Below, piece by piece: positions 25,922 through 38,109 of a stretch of 64,000 nt of DNA. The notes beneath the pieces are model-generated. The model was given only the letters and a program-made list of their open reading frames with translations. It did not search any database and was not told where the DNA came from. This DNA is from Streptomyces sp. NBC_01591 (GTDB taxonomy: Bacteria > Actinomycetota > Actinomycetes > Streptomycetales > Streptomycetaceae), in contig NZ_CP109327.1 of NCBI RefSeq assembly GCF_035918155.1, positions 310,001 to 374,000 of the forward strand, in the 5' to 3' direction. The position numbers and the translations under genes were made by a program. Position 1 is the stretch's first letter; each line of letters opens with the position of its first letter.

Positions 25922-27064
25922 ATGCCCGCACCTCTGGACGTCGCCCTTCCCACATCCGCCGAGATCGAGGCACTGCTCACGGCCTCCGTCGGCGCCCGGA
26001 CCACCATCGAGCGCATCGAGCCGCTGCACCATCCCTGGGTGCTGCGCGCCCACCTGGCGGAGGCGACCGGGCTCCCTGAAACGGTCATCGTGAAATGCCT
26101 CCGCCCCGAGGGATACGGCCTCCGCTCCGCTGAGGAGCTGACGCGGTGCGAGCACGCCGCGCTCGCCTTCATCGCCGACGACCTCTGCCTCGACCTCGCA
26201 CCAGGCCTGCACGCCGCCTCACCGGACTCCCGCCTGCTCGTGCTGGAGGACCTGTACCCGCGCAGCGAACTGGCCGAACTGCTGCACCGCGACGGCCACA
26301 CCCCGGCCCTGGACGCCGAACTGACCGCCTTCGCCTCCTCGATGGGCGAGCTGGCCGCCGCATCCGTCGGCCGCGCCGCGTTGTTCAATGCCCGCCGCAC
26401 GGCACTGGGCACCGGCGCCGACCGGCTGGGCGACTGGGAACACGCCTACACCGGCCTCTGGCGGAACGGGCTCGCCCGGGCCGCCGCCTTCGGCGTCCCG
26501 CTGCCCGCCGCCGCGGAGCGCGATCTGGAAGCGGCCGTGGCCGAACTGGCAGATCCCGGCCCATTCCTGGCCCTGACCAACGGCGACCCCGAGTCACACA
26601 ACTTCCTGACCGGGCTGAGCGGCGGCGGCCGGCTGATCGACTTCGAGGGGGCGGGCTTCCGCCATGCCCTCACCGCCGCGACCAGCTTCGCAGTCCCCGG
26701 CCCGGACTGGTTGGGAGTGTCGGGGCCGGGCCAGGTCGAGGCGTTCCGTCGAGCCCTTGCCCGGACGGTCCCCGAGGCCGAGGACGACCAGCGGTTCGGC
26801 TTCGGCCTGGCTTCGGCTTCCATGGTCTGGGTGATAATGCGCACCGGCCGGCTCAAGACGCTGGACGCACGCAGCCCCGGCAACGACTCCCGCACCCAGA
26901 TGGTGGCCCTGCTGGAATCCGGAGCCCGCACCGCCGAGGCGCACCGGGTACTCCCCCACCTGGCGGCCTGGTGCCGGTCCACGGCGGCCCTGCTGCGCCG
27001 CCGCTGGCCCGACACCGACATCGACACCGCCGCCGTCGCCCCCTACACCTGGCGTGAACGGTAG
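25922..27064 (+). CDS. APH/choline-kinase-like small-molecule kinase
   Basis: 380 residues from ATG 25922, with GAGG 8 bases upstream (ATG 25889 is an alternative). Protein-kinase-like phosphotransferase fold: nucleotide-lobe Lys probably in TVIVKCLRPEGYG, linker LLVLEDLYPRSELAELL, catalytic loop LALTNGDPESHNFL (HGDxxxxN with Asn for His) and metal-binding GRLIDFEGAGFRHAL. The substrate is unknown; it could be a drug or a metabolite. The gene is intact and faces the parE end across about 220 bp without recognised features. Confidence 0.8.
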   Translation: MPAPLDVALPTSAEIEALLTASVGARTTIERIEPLHHPWVLRAHLAEATGLPETVIVKCLRPEGYGLRSAEELTRCEHAALAFIADDLCLDLAPGLHAASPDSRLLVLEDLYPRSELAELLHRDGHTPALDAELTAFASSMGELAAASVGRAALFNARRTALGTGADRLGDWEHAYTGLWRNGLARAAAFGVPLPAAAERDLEAAVAELADPGPFLALTNGDPESHNFLTGLSGGGRLIDFEGAGFRHALTAATSFAVPGPDWLGVSGPGQVEAFRRALARTVPEAEDDQRFGFGLASASMVWVIMRTGRLKTLDARSPGNDSRTQMVALLESGARTAEAHRVLPHLAAWCRSTAALLRRRWPDTDIDTAAVAPYTWRER

Positions 27065-27283
27065 GGCGGAGAGCCGGGCGGTCACCGCCGTGGGGGTGCC
27101 GATCATCCGCAGTTGTGACCTCGGCCGCTAGATGGCCAGTGACGCTTCGATTCCTACTGGTCGGGCGGCTGTGACGATTCCTGGTTGGCCATTTTGTCGT
27201 CCAGTAGTTGGCCAATCGGGCGTTGGGCCGGGCAATGGAGCAGGCGGTGCGGAGGGGAACCGCCTGGGCGGGTCGCGCGATTC

Positions 27284-29395
27284 TCAGATATCGATCCTGG
27301 ACCGGTCGAGCGTGGCAGCGGAGCTGGCGATGAACTCCTTGCGGGGAGCCACGTCGTTGCCCATAAGCAGGTCGAACACGCCTTCCGCGGCATCGAGGTC
27401 GGAGAGGTTGATCCGGCGCAGGGTGCGGTAGCGCGGGTCCATGGTGGTCTCGGCCAGCTGGTCAGCGTCCATCTCGCCGAGGCCCTTGTAGCGCTGGATG
27501 GAGTCCTTGTACCGGATGTTCTTGCTCTGGAACTCGAGCAGCTTGTCGCGCAGCTCGTGGTCCGAGTACGTGTAGACGTACTTGTCCTGGCCCCTCTTCG
27601 GCTGGATCAGCTCGATGCGGTGCAGTGGCGGCACCGCGGCGAAGACCCGGCCGGCATCGACCATGGGGCGCATGTAGCGGTGGAACAGGGTCAGGAGCAG
27701 GGTGCGGATGTGGGAGCCGTCGATGTCGGCGTCGGTCATCATGATGATCTTGCCGTAGCGGGCCGCGTCGATGTCGAAAGTCCGACCGGAGCCGACTCCT
27801 ATGACCTGGATGATCGCGCCGCACTCGGCGTTCTTCAGCATGTCGGTCACGGAGGACTTCTGGACGTTGAGGATCTTGCCGCGGATCGGCAGCAGTGCCT
27901 GGAACTCGGAGTTCCGGGCGAGCTTGGCCGTGCCGAGCGCGGAGTCGCCCTCGACGATGAACAGCTCGCTGCGCTCGACGTCGTCGCTGCGGCAGTCGGC
28001 GAGCTTGGCGGGCAGAGCGGAGGACTCCAGGGCCGTCTTGCGGCGCTGGGCGTCCTTGTGCTGGCGGGCGGCGATGCGCGTCCTGGCGGCGGCGACGGCC
28101 CTCTCCATGACCACCCGGGCCTGGGCGGCGGCGTCACGCTTGGTGGAGGTCAGGAACGACTTGAGTTCCTTGGTGACCACGTTGTTGACGATGCGGCGGG
28201 CCGCCGAGGTGCCGAGGACCTCCTTGGTCTGGCCCTCGAACTGCGGCTCGGCGAGACGGACCGTGACGACCGCGGTGAGGCCCTCCAGCGCGTCGTCCTT
28301 GACGATGTCGTCCTCGGCGACGCGCAGCAGCTTCTTGGCGCGCAGCACCTCGTTCATCGTGTTGGCGACGGCCTGTTCGAAGCTGGCGACGTGGGTGCCG
28401 CCCTTGGGGGTGGCGATGATGTTGACGAAGGACTTCACCGTGGTGTCGTAGCCGGTGCCCCAGCGCATCGCCACGTCCACGCCGAGTTCCCGGGTGACCT
28501 CGGTGGGGGTCATCTGGCCGTGGTCGTCGAGGACCGGGACGGTCTCCTTGAAAGTGCCCTGTCCGGTGAAGCGGAGGGTGTCACAGATGGGTTTGTCGCT
28601 CGCCAGGTACTCGCAGAACTCGCTGATGCCGCCGTCGAAGCGGAAGGACTCCTCCCCCTTGCTGCCGCCCTCGCCGAGGCCGTACTCGTCGCGGACGACG
28701 ATGGTCAGGCCGGGCACCAGGAAGGCAGTCTGGCGGGCGCGCTGGTGCAGGTTCTCCAGGGAGACCTTGGCGTCCTTGAGGAAGATCTGTCGGTCGGCCC
28801 AGTAGCGCACGCGCGTGCCGGTGCGGCTCTTGGGGATTTTGGTGGTCTGGCGCAGGCCCTGGGCGGGGGTGAAGGGGGCGTCGGGTCCGGTGCCGGTGTA
28901 GGTGCCGGGTGTGCCGCGGCGGAAGCTGATGGCGTGGGTGTGGCAGTGGCGGTCGACCTGGACGTCCAGCCGGGCGGAAAGAGCGTTGACGACGGAGGCG
29001 CCGACGCCGTGCAGGCCACCGGAGGCGGTGTACGAGCCGCCTCCGAATTTTCCGCCGGCGTGGAGTTTGGTGTAGGCGATCTCGACGCCGGACAGGCCGG
29101 TGCGGGGTTCGGTGTCCACGGGGATACCGCGGCCGTTGTCGGTGACTTCCACGGAGCCGTCATCGTGGAGGATGACCTCGATGTGGTCGCAGGCGCCGGC
29201 CAGGACTTCGTCGACGGCGTTGTCGATGATCTCCCACAGGCAATGCATCAGGCCGCGGCTGTCGCTGGATCCGATGTACATGCCTGGGCGTTTGCGTACG
29301 GCCTCCAGTCCTTCGAGCACCATCAGGTGCCGTGCGGTGTAGTCGGAGCCGGCCTGGGGGCGGCTGCCGGTGGCCGGGACGGGGAACGTGCTCAC
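27284..29395 (-). CDS. parE: second topoisomerase IV subunit B (ParE/ParY-type), putative aminocoumarin-resistant paralogue
   Basis: 703 residues, normal length. GHKL ATPase: WEIIDNAVDE (Asn59), [31 protein letters not shown]. Transducer domain, then Toprim: [14 protein letters not shown] and MTDADIDGSHIRTLLL, and a C-terminal RYKGLGEMDADQL. SALGTAK and RSELF mark it as the actinobacterial ParE (ParY) type rather than GyrB. By hand alignment the residue equal to E. coli GyrB Arg136 is still Arg. It starts 80 bp after gyrB on the same strand, so the two are probably co-transcribed. The order gyrB-parE matches the resistance pair of clorobiocin and coumermycin clusters. A matching parC or gyrA is not present; it would work with the chromosomal A subunits. 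Confidence 0.9.
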   Translation of the reverse strand: MSTFPVPATGSRPQAGSDYTARHLMVLEGLEAVRKRPGMYIGSSDSRGLMHCLWEIIDNAVDEVLAGACDHIEVILHDDGSVEVTDNGRGIPVDTEPRTGLSGVEIAYTKLHAGGKFGGGSYTASGGLHGVGASVVNALSARLDVQVDRHCHTHAISFRRGTPGTYTGTGPDAPFTPAQGLRQTTKIPKSRTGTRVRYWADRQIFLKDAKVSLENLHQRARQTAFLVPGLTIVVRDEYGLGEGGSKGEESFRFDGGISEFCEYLASDKPICDTLRFTGQGTFKETVPVLDDHGQMTPTEVTRELGVDVAMRWGTGYDTTVKSFVNIIATPKGGTHVASFEQAVANTMNEVLRAKKLLRVAEDDIVKDDALEGLTAVVTVRLAEPQFEGQTKEVLGTSAARRIVNNVVTKELKSFLTSTKRDAAAQARVVMERAVAAARTRIAARQHKDAQRRKTALESSALPAKLADCRSDDVERSELFIVEGDSALGTAKLARNSEFQALLPIRGKILNVQKSSVTDMLKNAECGAIIQVIGVGSGRTFDIDAARYGKIIMMTDADIDGSHIRTLLLTLFHRYMRPMVDAGRVFAAVPPLHRIELIQPKRGQDKYVYTYSDHELRDKLLEFQSKNIRYKDSIQRYKGLGEMDADQLAETTMDPRYRTLRRINLSDLDAAEGVFDLLMGNDVAPRKEFIASSAATLDRSRIDI

Positions 29396-29475
29396 GCAGT
29401 GCTCTCCTGGGCAACAGAGGGTAGCGGTCGGGCTTCGGGTCGGGCCTCCCGCCGGGGCGGGAGCAGTGCCCAGGG

Positions 29476-32569
<3,094 letters not shown>

Positions 32570-34627
32570 ATGAACCGACCCAGAGGCACGACGGCCACCA
32601 CTGCCGGCGCCGTCGTGCTCGCCACCGCGGGCGGCCTGCTCACCGCGGCCACCCCTGCCTCCGCCGCCGTGACCTGTGCATCGCCCGTCTTCAAGCGGAC
32701 GTTCTACGCAAACACCACCTTCTCCGGGACCCCCAAGGGCACGGACTGCGACTCCGTGATCGACCAGAACTGGGGCACCGGCGCACCCGGCTACAAGGGC
32801 ATGCCCGCCAACGACTTCGGCGTCCGCTGGTCCATGACCCGCGACTTCGGCTCCGGCGGGCCCTTCACGTTCACTGCCTCCTCCCGCGACGGCATCCGCG
32901 TGTACCTCGACGGCATCCGCAAGGTCGACATGTGGAAGAACGTCGCCAACACCGTGTCCAAGACCGTCAATGTGACCATCCCGTCGGGCAGGCACAGTCT
33001 CCGCGTCGACTTCGTCAACTGGACCGGCGCCGCCAACGTCAAGTTCACCTACACCCCACGCACTTCGGCGACCGTCGACAAGGTCAGGCCGCTCGTCCCG
33101 ACCGGGACCACCGTCACCTACAGCACGGCGACCACGTCCACGAAGATCAGCTGGGCCAGGAACATGGAGATGGACCTCGCCGGGTACCACGTGTACCGGC
33201 GGCTGAAGGGCACCTCCTACCCCGCGAAGCCGATCGCGACCACGAAGTCCACCTCGTACACCGACACGACCGTCCCGAAGGACGGCAACGTCTACTACTA
33301 CGAGGTCCGCGCCTACGACAAGGCCGGCAACGCCTCCTCGGGCACCGCCGACCTCGGCATCACCACCCTCGACCAAACCGCCCCCGCCGCTCCGAAGGGC
33401 GTCGAGGACAACTGGGCCATGGGCTATCCGGACAAGATCACTCTCTACTGGAACAGCAACACGGAGTCCGACCTCGCCGGCTACCGCGTGTACCGCTCGA
33501 CGTCCACCCCGGTCGCCCTCACCCCCGAGAACCTGCTGAACGGCGACAAGCTCTCGGGCGGTGGTTACAGCGGGCCCCTGCCGCAGACCGGCGACATCTA
33601 CTACTACGTCGTCACCGCCGTCGACACGCACGGTCACGAGTCGGCGGCCTCGGGCGCGGCGATGTACTACACCCGTGATCTGACGGGCCCGGTGGACACC
33701 GCCCTCAACGCGCGAGGCGCGGAGAGCGAGGCGGGCGTCACGCTGACCTGGGACGCCTCCGAGCGGACCAGCGACGACTTCGCGGGCTACTCGGTCTTCC
33801 GATCGCGCCAGCCGCGCACCGTCGCCGGGGCCCAGCGCGAGGAGGTCGGCAAGGGAGTGAAGGGCACCCGCTTCACCGATGCCGCCCCGCCGCCCGGCGT
33901 CACGTACTACTACGGGGTGGTCGCCCTGGACCACGCAGGAAACGGGGGCGCCCCGTCCGAGGAGGTCGCCGTCACGGTCGCCGGCAACACGACCGCCCCC
34001 GCCGCGGTCACCGGCGTGACCGCGGCCCCGAAGGAGAACGGCGTCACCCTCTCCTGGAACGCGAGCAACGAGCCTGGTCTCGACCACTACCGCGTGCTGC
34101 GCGGCACCTTCGTCGACGGGAAGTGGACGTACGCCCCGGTGCAGGACCCCTGGACCCTGCGGCCGCGGGAGATCACGGAGACGACATTCCACGACGCGGT
34201 ACCGGCCGACGGTCAGCAGGTGCGTTACGGCGTCGTCGCCGTCGACCAGTACGGCAACCAGCTCACCCCGGACACCGGCGCGACCGTCACCGACGTCACC
34301 GAGCTGGACCTCCGCCCGACCGCCCCGCCCGCGACCGGCGCACCACTCGCGAATCTCAGCACCAATCCGCACGGCGGGCTCGCGTGGGCCCTCTCCAGCG
34401 CCACGAACGAAAACGGCAGTGCGGTCTCCGGCTTCAACATCTACCGCTGGAACCCGCAGACCAAGACGTTCGACCTGATCGGCACCGAGCCCGAGGACAA
34501 CTCCAGCACCGGCTCCTGGTACGACCACACCCAGCCGACCGCCACCACGGTGTACTACCGCGTCACGGTCCTCTACGCGGACGGTACCGAGTCGGGCGCG
34601 ACCGAAACCGTCGCCGTGACCGACTGA
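32570..34627 (+). CDS. secreted PA14-domain and fibronectin type III repeat protein
   Basis: 685 residues from ATG 32570, preceded by GAAGGA. Signal peptide: TAGAVVLATAGGLLTAATPA with cleavage after SAA. Residues about 35-150 form a PA14 domain (TFYANTTFSGTPKGTDC, FGVRWSMTRDF, TASSRDGIRVYLDG, GRHSLRVDFVNWTG). At least five FN3 modules follow, each with the DLAGYxVYR and VYYYEVRAYDKAGN signatures. There is no catalytic domain, so a carbohydrate-binding adhesin or matrix protein is likely. Intact, single-gene unit with a terminator 70 bp downstream. Confidence 0.85.
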   Translation: MNRPRGTTATTAGAVVLATAGGLLTAATPASAAVTCASPVFKRTFYANTTFSGTPKGTDCDSVIDQNWGTGAPGYKGMPANDFGVRWSMTRDFGSGGPFTFTASSRDGIRVYLDGIRKVDMWKNVANTVSKTVNVTIPSGRHSLRVDFVNWTGAANVKFTYTPRTSATVDKVRPLVPTGTTVTYSTATTSTKISWARNMEMDLAGYHVYRRLKGTSYPAKPIATTKSTSYTDTTVPKDGNVYYYEVRAYDKAGNASSGTADLGITTLDQTAPAAPKGVEDNWAMGYPDKITLYWNSNTESDLAGYRVYRSTSTPVALTPENLLNGDKLSGGGYSGPLPQTGDIYYYVVTAVDTHGHESAASGAAMYYTRDLTGPVDTALNARGAESEAGVTLTWDASERTSDDFAGYSVFRSRQPRTVAGAQREEVGKGVKGTRFTDAAPPPGVTYYYGVVALDHAGNGGAPSEEVAVTVAGNTTAPAAVTGVTAAPKENGVTLSWNASNEPGLDHYRVLRGTFVDGKWTYAPVQDPWTLRPREITETTFHDAVPADGQQVRYGVVAVDQYGNQLTPDTGATVTDVTELDLRPTAPPATGAPLANLSTNPHGGLAWALSSATNENGSAVSGFNIYRWNPQTKTFDLIGTEPEDNSSTGSWYDHTQPTATTVYYRVTVLYADGTESGATETVAVTD

Positions 34628-34697
34628 CCGCACCCACGCGGGCGGCGAAATCCACTATGGGGACGACTGGATGCGGGCGGTTTACCGCGTTCAGCAG

Positions 34698-34731
34698 AAG
34701 ACCCCCACCGAATTGCGTGGTGGGGGGTCTT
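34698..34731 (+). terminator. hairpin terminator after the PA14/FN3 gene
   Basis: AAGACCCCCACC pairs with GGTGGGGGGTCTT, a 12-bp stem with one bulged G. Confidence 0.8.
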
Positions 34732-34783
34732 GCCCGTGGTCTCGCCTCCCCGCCGGGGACCACAGGGTGCGGGAGGCACGTGT

Positions 34784-34940
34784 CTAATCGGCAACGAACA
34801 CCCCGACACCCTGACCACCCGCGCCAACCTCGCCGCCTCCTACTGGCCGGCCGGGCGCACCAACGACGCCATCGAATTGAAGAGCGCGTCCTCGCCGACA
34901 GCCAGCAACTACTCGGCACCGAACACCCCCACACTCGTTC
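34784..34940 (+). pseudogene. TPR-protein fragment
   Basis: NEHPDTLTTRANLAASYWPA followed by GRTNDAIEL and, after an indel, ERVLADSQQLLGTEHPHTRS. This is exactly the repeat unit of large Streptomyces TPR_12/NB-ARC-type tetratricopeptide proteins. Only about 1.3 repeats remain. Confidence 0.75.
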
Positions 34941-35149
34941 TGCTCGTGATGCCCCGTCCCGGCGGCTGTCGGCGGGGGATGCCTCTGGGGAGCCTCCGTT
35001 GTAAACGGGGCCCGTTCGGTTCGTGCAGGCTGGTGGCGCCAGGCGGGAGAGTCCGTGCGATCCACCGGCGGCGGGCGAGCGGCCACGTCTGAGTCCGCCG
35101 CCTGGCCCTCCAACTGTCCCGGCAAGACCGCCCCGCTGGTAGACGTGGC

Positions 35150-35300
35150 CTACTTGTACCAGTAGCGGACGCCGCCATGGTGGCTGCAGGCCGAGGAACT
35201 TCGCCGCGTAGTTGTGGGTCCCGTCCTTGCATTCGGCGGTCGCCCCTGCCGGGTGCGCGCTGCCAGCCCTGCGAGCTCCCGCACCGACATGGACGGCTCC
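35150..35300 (-). pseudogene. DUF3761-like secreted protein tail, frameshifted
   Basis: One frame gives GATAECKDGTHNYAAKFLG and, after a one-base shift, the next gives ACSHHGGVRYWYK and a stop. ATAxCKDGTxxxxxxxxxxCSHHGGV is the DUF3761 signature of small exported proteins. The 5' end is unclear. Confidence 0.6.
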
Positions 35301-35510
35301 CCCAGCTCGCCTCGGCACTCACGCTGCCGGGCGTGCGACGCGAGCGCCGGCGCCCGGTGCGGGGCCGCCCCGGTCTTCTCCCCCACCGCACTGAATCGGA
35401 CCCGTGGCAGACTGCGGAACTCCGGCTGACGGACCGCGTACTCGATGTCAGTGCTCTGCGATAGACACTCCGGCAGTAGCGTGAACGCGACCGCGGAAGA
35501 GGGACCCACC

Positions 35511-36097
35511 ATGGCAGACAACGCAATCTCGGACACCACACCAGGAGCAAGCGTGACGGATCCGGTACCCGGGCTGATCGGGCGCATCGGCGTCGTCGGC
35601 GGTATCGAGTCGCTGGCCCTCGACGGCCGCCGCCTGTGGTTCGGCTTCGATTTCACCTCCGACCAGGTGCTCTCCCCCCTGATCGACGACGCAGGGGCCA
35701 TGGCGGGTACGCCGCACGGCACATGTGCCAGCGCACAGGTGCCCACGACGAGTCCTACTGGGCCCAGCTCGTCCAGGCCGCCGTGGAGAACTCAGATCTG
35801 GTGCGGTATGAAGAGCAGCGCACCTTCACCACGCAATCACTGGAAGCAGGGGACGCCGGCCCCGCACACGGGCACCTGCTCTACCTCCTCGACGCGGCAA
35901 CGAAGGACCCTGCTGACGGCGAACCCGTCCACACCGGGACCGGATCCCAGGAGCCGGCCACGCATACCGGCCTCCGGCCCGACGAAGTGGCCCCCGATGA
36001 CGAGGACGGGGAGCTGGGGACGGCACTGGCCCGGACCACGGTCGGCAACTGGTCGCTGCTGTTCGCGCCGTACGCCCGCAGCGCACAAACGGCCTGA
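35511..36097 (+). pseudogene. hypothetical protein with one frameshift
   Basis: ATG 35511 follows GAAGAGGGA. First frame: PGLIGRIGVVGGIESLALDG, RRLWFGFDFTSDQVLSPLID. The coding frame resumes about 35715 as RTGAHDESYWAQLVQAAVEN and ends with TALARTTVGNWSLLFAPYA. One indel around 35700-35730 separates them, otherwise codon bias is good throughout, so a sequencing error is possible. I do not recognise the family. Confidence 0.55.
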
Positions 36098-36122
36098 CCG
36101 CCTGCCCGGACCCGCCGCTGTG

Positions 36123-36467
36123 TCAGCCTGCGGATCTCCGCAGAGGCAGTTTCGGCGTTCGACGCGCCACCATCAGTCTGGCAGTTCTCCGCGCGCCCGG
36201 CCGTTCCGGAGTACGGCCTCTGGATCCCGGCCGACTTGATGCCCTTCTTCGTTCTCCGGCGGCTTCAACGATGCGGAGTTCTCCGGCGGCACGGTGTCCT
36301 TCGATCGTGCGAAAGGGTCGGCTCCCACCGGGGTCGAGGCCGACCGACCGTGTCGTGTCCAGACTGTCCACCTTGGACCACAGCGGCCAGCTTGCGGCGT
36401 TGACCAGCAGCTTCCAGACGATTTCCGGCGAGGCGCTGGTGCTCACTGTGACATCGTATGTGTGCAT
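36123..36467 (-). pseudogene. SRPBCC (START-like) protein, frameshifted and truncated
   Basis: ATG 36467 begins TYDVTVSTSASPEIVWKLL, NAASWPLWSKVDSLDTT, the classic N-terminus of SRPBCC ligand-binding proteins. After FRTIEGHRAAGELRIVEAAG the frame loses family character, and the C-terminal helix is missing. About half of a normal 150-residue protein remains recognisable. Confidence 0.65.
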
Positions 36468-36651
36468 GGTAGAGGGCTCCTGTGAGTGGATGCGGGCAGC
36501 GTCCCCGGCCGAGAAGGCGCGGTCGACGCGGTAGCGGCCAGCCGGGCACACGTTGATCTGCTAGGGCGAGAGCCAGTCGGCGTACTGGAATGGCGACGCC
36601 CGATACTGCAGCCCGTGCCGAGCGGCATCCCGCGCGGCCTTGGTGGCGTGG

Positions 36652-36800
36652 TCATCTGTCGAGGAAGCGCGATAGCTCGGCGGTGACGAACGGAGCGTTC
36701 TCCTCGACGAGCCAGTGCCCGGCGTTCGGCACGTCCACCGCCCGAACGGTGTTGGTCATGCGCGGAGCCACCGTGTGCGCGGATCGGAGGAAGCGGCGCG
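36652..36800 (-). pseudogene. alpha/beta-hydrolase C-terminal fragment
   Basis: Reads TVRAVDVPNAGHWLVEENA, PFVTAELSRFLDR then stop. The NAGHWLVEE block contains the catalytic His of epoxide-hydrolase-like enzymes and is followed by the usual final helix. Nothing upstream matches the rest. Confidence 0.7.
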
Positions 36801-36850
36801 GCAACGGCCGTGGTGCTGTGATCACGTGTTCCCGCCCTGGAGAAGCTGGA

Positions 36851-37351
36851 TCAGCGGCCGGTCGTGCCGTCGATGAGTTCGCGGAGGATGTCCGCGTGGC
36901 CCGCGTGTCGGCCGGTCTCCTCGATCATGTGGGTGAGTGCCCAGCGGATGCTGGGAGAGGGGCGGTCCGGCCGCGGTCGGGGGACCTGTGCTCCGAGATC
37001 GGTGCACCCGTCGAGAACGTCGTTCGTGCGCTTGACCGCGTCTCGGTAGCGGGCGACGACATCGGCCACGCTGTCCGCCGGTGCGGCTTGGAACGTCGCC
37101 TGCCAGTCGGTGACGTCGTCCCCGAGGAACATCGAGCGCTCGACGAAAGTCAGGTGGTTGAGCAGGCCGAGCAGGTTCGTGCCCGACGGCGCTGCGGCTG
37201 TTCGCACCTGCGGCTCGGGGGCGCCATCGACCTTCGCGGCGATCGAGGTCCGGAGGTAGTCGAGGAATCCGCGCAAGACCTCGATCTCGTTGCTTCCCGT
37301 CCGGGGCGGCGGCGTGTCGCGGCGGCGGTTACGGCGTGTGGTGCTGGGCAT
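36851..37351 (-). CDS. DinB-family (DUF664-like) protein
   Basis: 166 residues from ATG 37351, preceded by GGAAGGGAG. Four-helix DinB fold: EIEVLRGFLDYLRTSIAAK, TNLLGLLNHLTFVERSMFLG (metal His), VVARYRDAVKRTNDVLDG, and SIRWALTHMIEETGRHAGHA with the two C-terminal His ligands HMIEETGRHAGH. Members are thiol-dependent metalloenzymes or stress proteins; the substrate is unknown. It lies 44 bp downstream of the methyltransferase stop on the same strand, so the two may be co-transcribed. Confidence 0.88.
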   Translation of the reverse strand: MPSTTRRNRRRDTPPPRTGSNEIEVLRGFLDYLRTSIAAKVDGAPEPQVRTAAAPSGTNLLGLLNHLTFVERSMFLGDDVTDWQATFQAAPADSVADVVARYRDAVKRTNDVLDGCTDLGAQVPRPRPDRPSPSIRWALTHMIEETGRHAGHADILRELIDGTTGR

Positions 37352-37395
37352 CGTGGGCTCCCTTCCTTTGTCGAGTGCGGGCGCCGACCGCCGTG

Positions 37396-38022
37396 TCAGG
37401 CGGTGCGGCGGATGAGGAGGACGTGGTCGGTGACCTCGGCGGTGCGCCCGTCTGGTCCGGTTGCGATCCGGCGGGGTGCGTCGGCCCGCTCGACCGTCCA
37501 TGTCTCCGGAGCCAGGTCGATACCCGCGGCGACTTCCCGCGGGCTCGGGTAGCGGATGTCGGGATCCTGGTTCCATGACCACGGCGCGGCCGAGCCGTGG
37601 TCGACGACCAGCAGCCGCCCGCCCGGGCGCAGTGCGTGCGCGGCCGAGCGCAGTACGGTTGCCCGGTCCAGGTCAAAGGGGGTGTGCAGGTAGTGGGCGC
37701 AGACCAGGTCGAATCCGCTGGGCGGGAAAGACTTGTGCAAGTCGGCCCGCACGGTGGTGACGCGGTCACCCAGGCTGTGTGAGCGGGCGAGGACGGCGAG
37801 CCGCTCGACCGCCACGGCCGAGATGTCGGCGGCGGTGACCTGCCACCCCTGGCCGGCGAGCCACAGCGCGTCGCCGCCGTCGCCGCATCCGAGGTCCAAC
37901 GCGTCACCGGGCCGCAAGCCCGTCACCGTCTCGGTAAGGCGAGTATTCGGCTGCGGGTTGCTGACTGCCGGTCGGGCCGCGTAGACGCCGTCCCAGAAGG
38001 CGACCGCTTCGGTGGTGCTCAT
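37396..38022 (-). CDS. class I SAM-dependent methyltransferase
   Basis: 208 residues from ATG 38022, preceded by AAGGAG. SAM-binding motif I is DALDLGCGDGGDALWLA, with the acidic strand QVTAADISAVAVERL and motif FDLVCAHYLHTPF; LRPGGRLLVVDHGS is the later strand. The methyl acceptor is unknown. It is divergent from the XRE-cupin regulator gene, with 87 bp between the starts containing two palindromes, so the regulator very probably controls it. This pair recurs in actinobacteria, from general knowledge. Confidence 0.9.
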   Translation of the reverse strand: MSTTEAVAFWDGVYAARPAVSNPQPNTRLTETVTGLRPGDALDLGCGDGGDALWLAGQGWQVTAADISAVAVERLAVLARSHSLGDRVTTVRADLHKSFPPSGFDLVCAHYLHTPFDLDRATVLRSAAHALRPGGRLLVVDHGSAAPWSWNQDPDIRYPSPREVAAGIDLAPETWTVERADAPRRIATGPDGRTAEVTDHVLLIRRTA

Positions 38023-38054
38023 CAAGACTCCTTGTGTCGGTGGGCGCTCAGTCT

Positions 38055-38103
38055 TGCCAGGCGCACCACGACCTGGCACGAAATCTTGCGGAAATGGCAA
38101 GAT
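38055..38103. promoter_or_regulatory. two palindromic operators between methyltransferase and XRE-cupin genes
   Basis: TGCCAGG-10 bp-CCTGGCA (38055-38078) and ATCTTGC-7 bp-GCAAGAT (38083-38103) are both perfect inverted repeats in an 87-bp divergent intergenic region. They are obvious candidates for autoregulatory binding by the adjacent HTH protein. Confidence 0.65.
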
Positions 38104-38109
38104 GGCCGC

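Noticed and set aside
27150..27225. TTGGCCA repeats near the end of parE as an operator
   Set aside because: The motif TTGGCCAA is self-palindromic and the two occurrences do not form a consistent longer dyad; they also lie downstream of parE and of the kinase gene.
36590..37552. 320-codon plus-strand ORF across the hydrolase stub and DinB gene
   Set aside because: The opposite strand carries the alpha/beta-hydrolase and DinB signatures; this frame has none.
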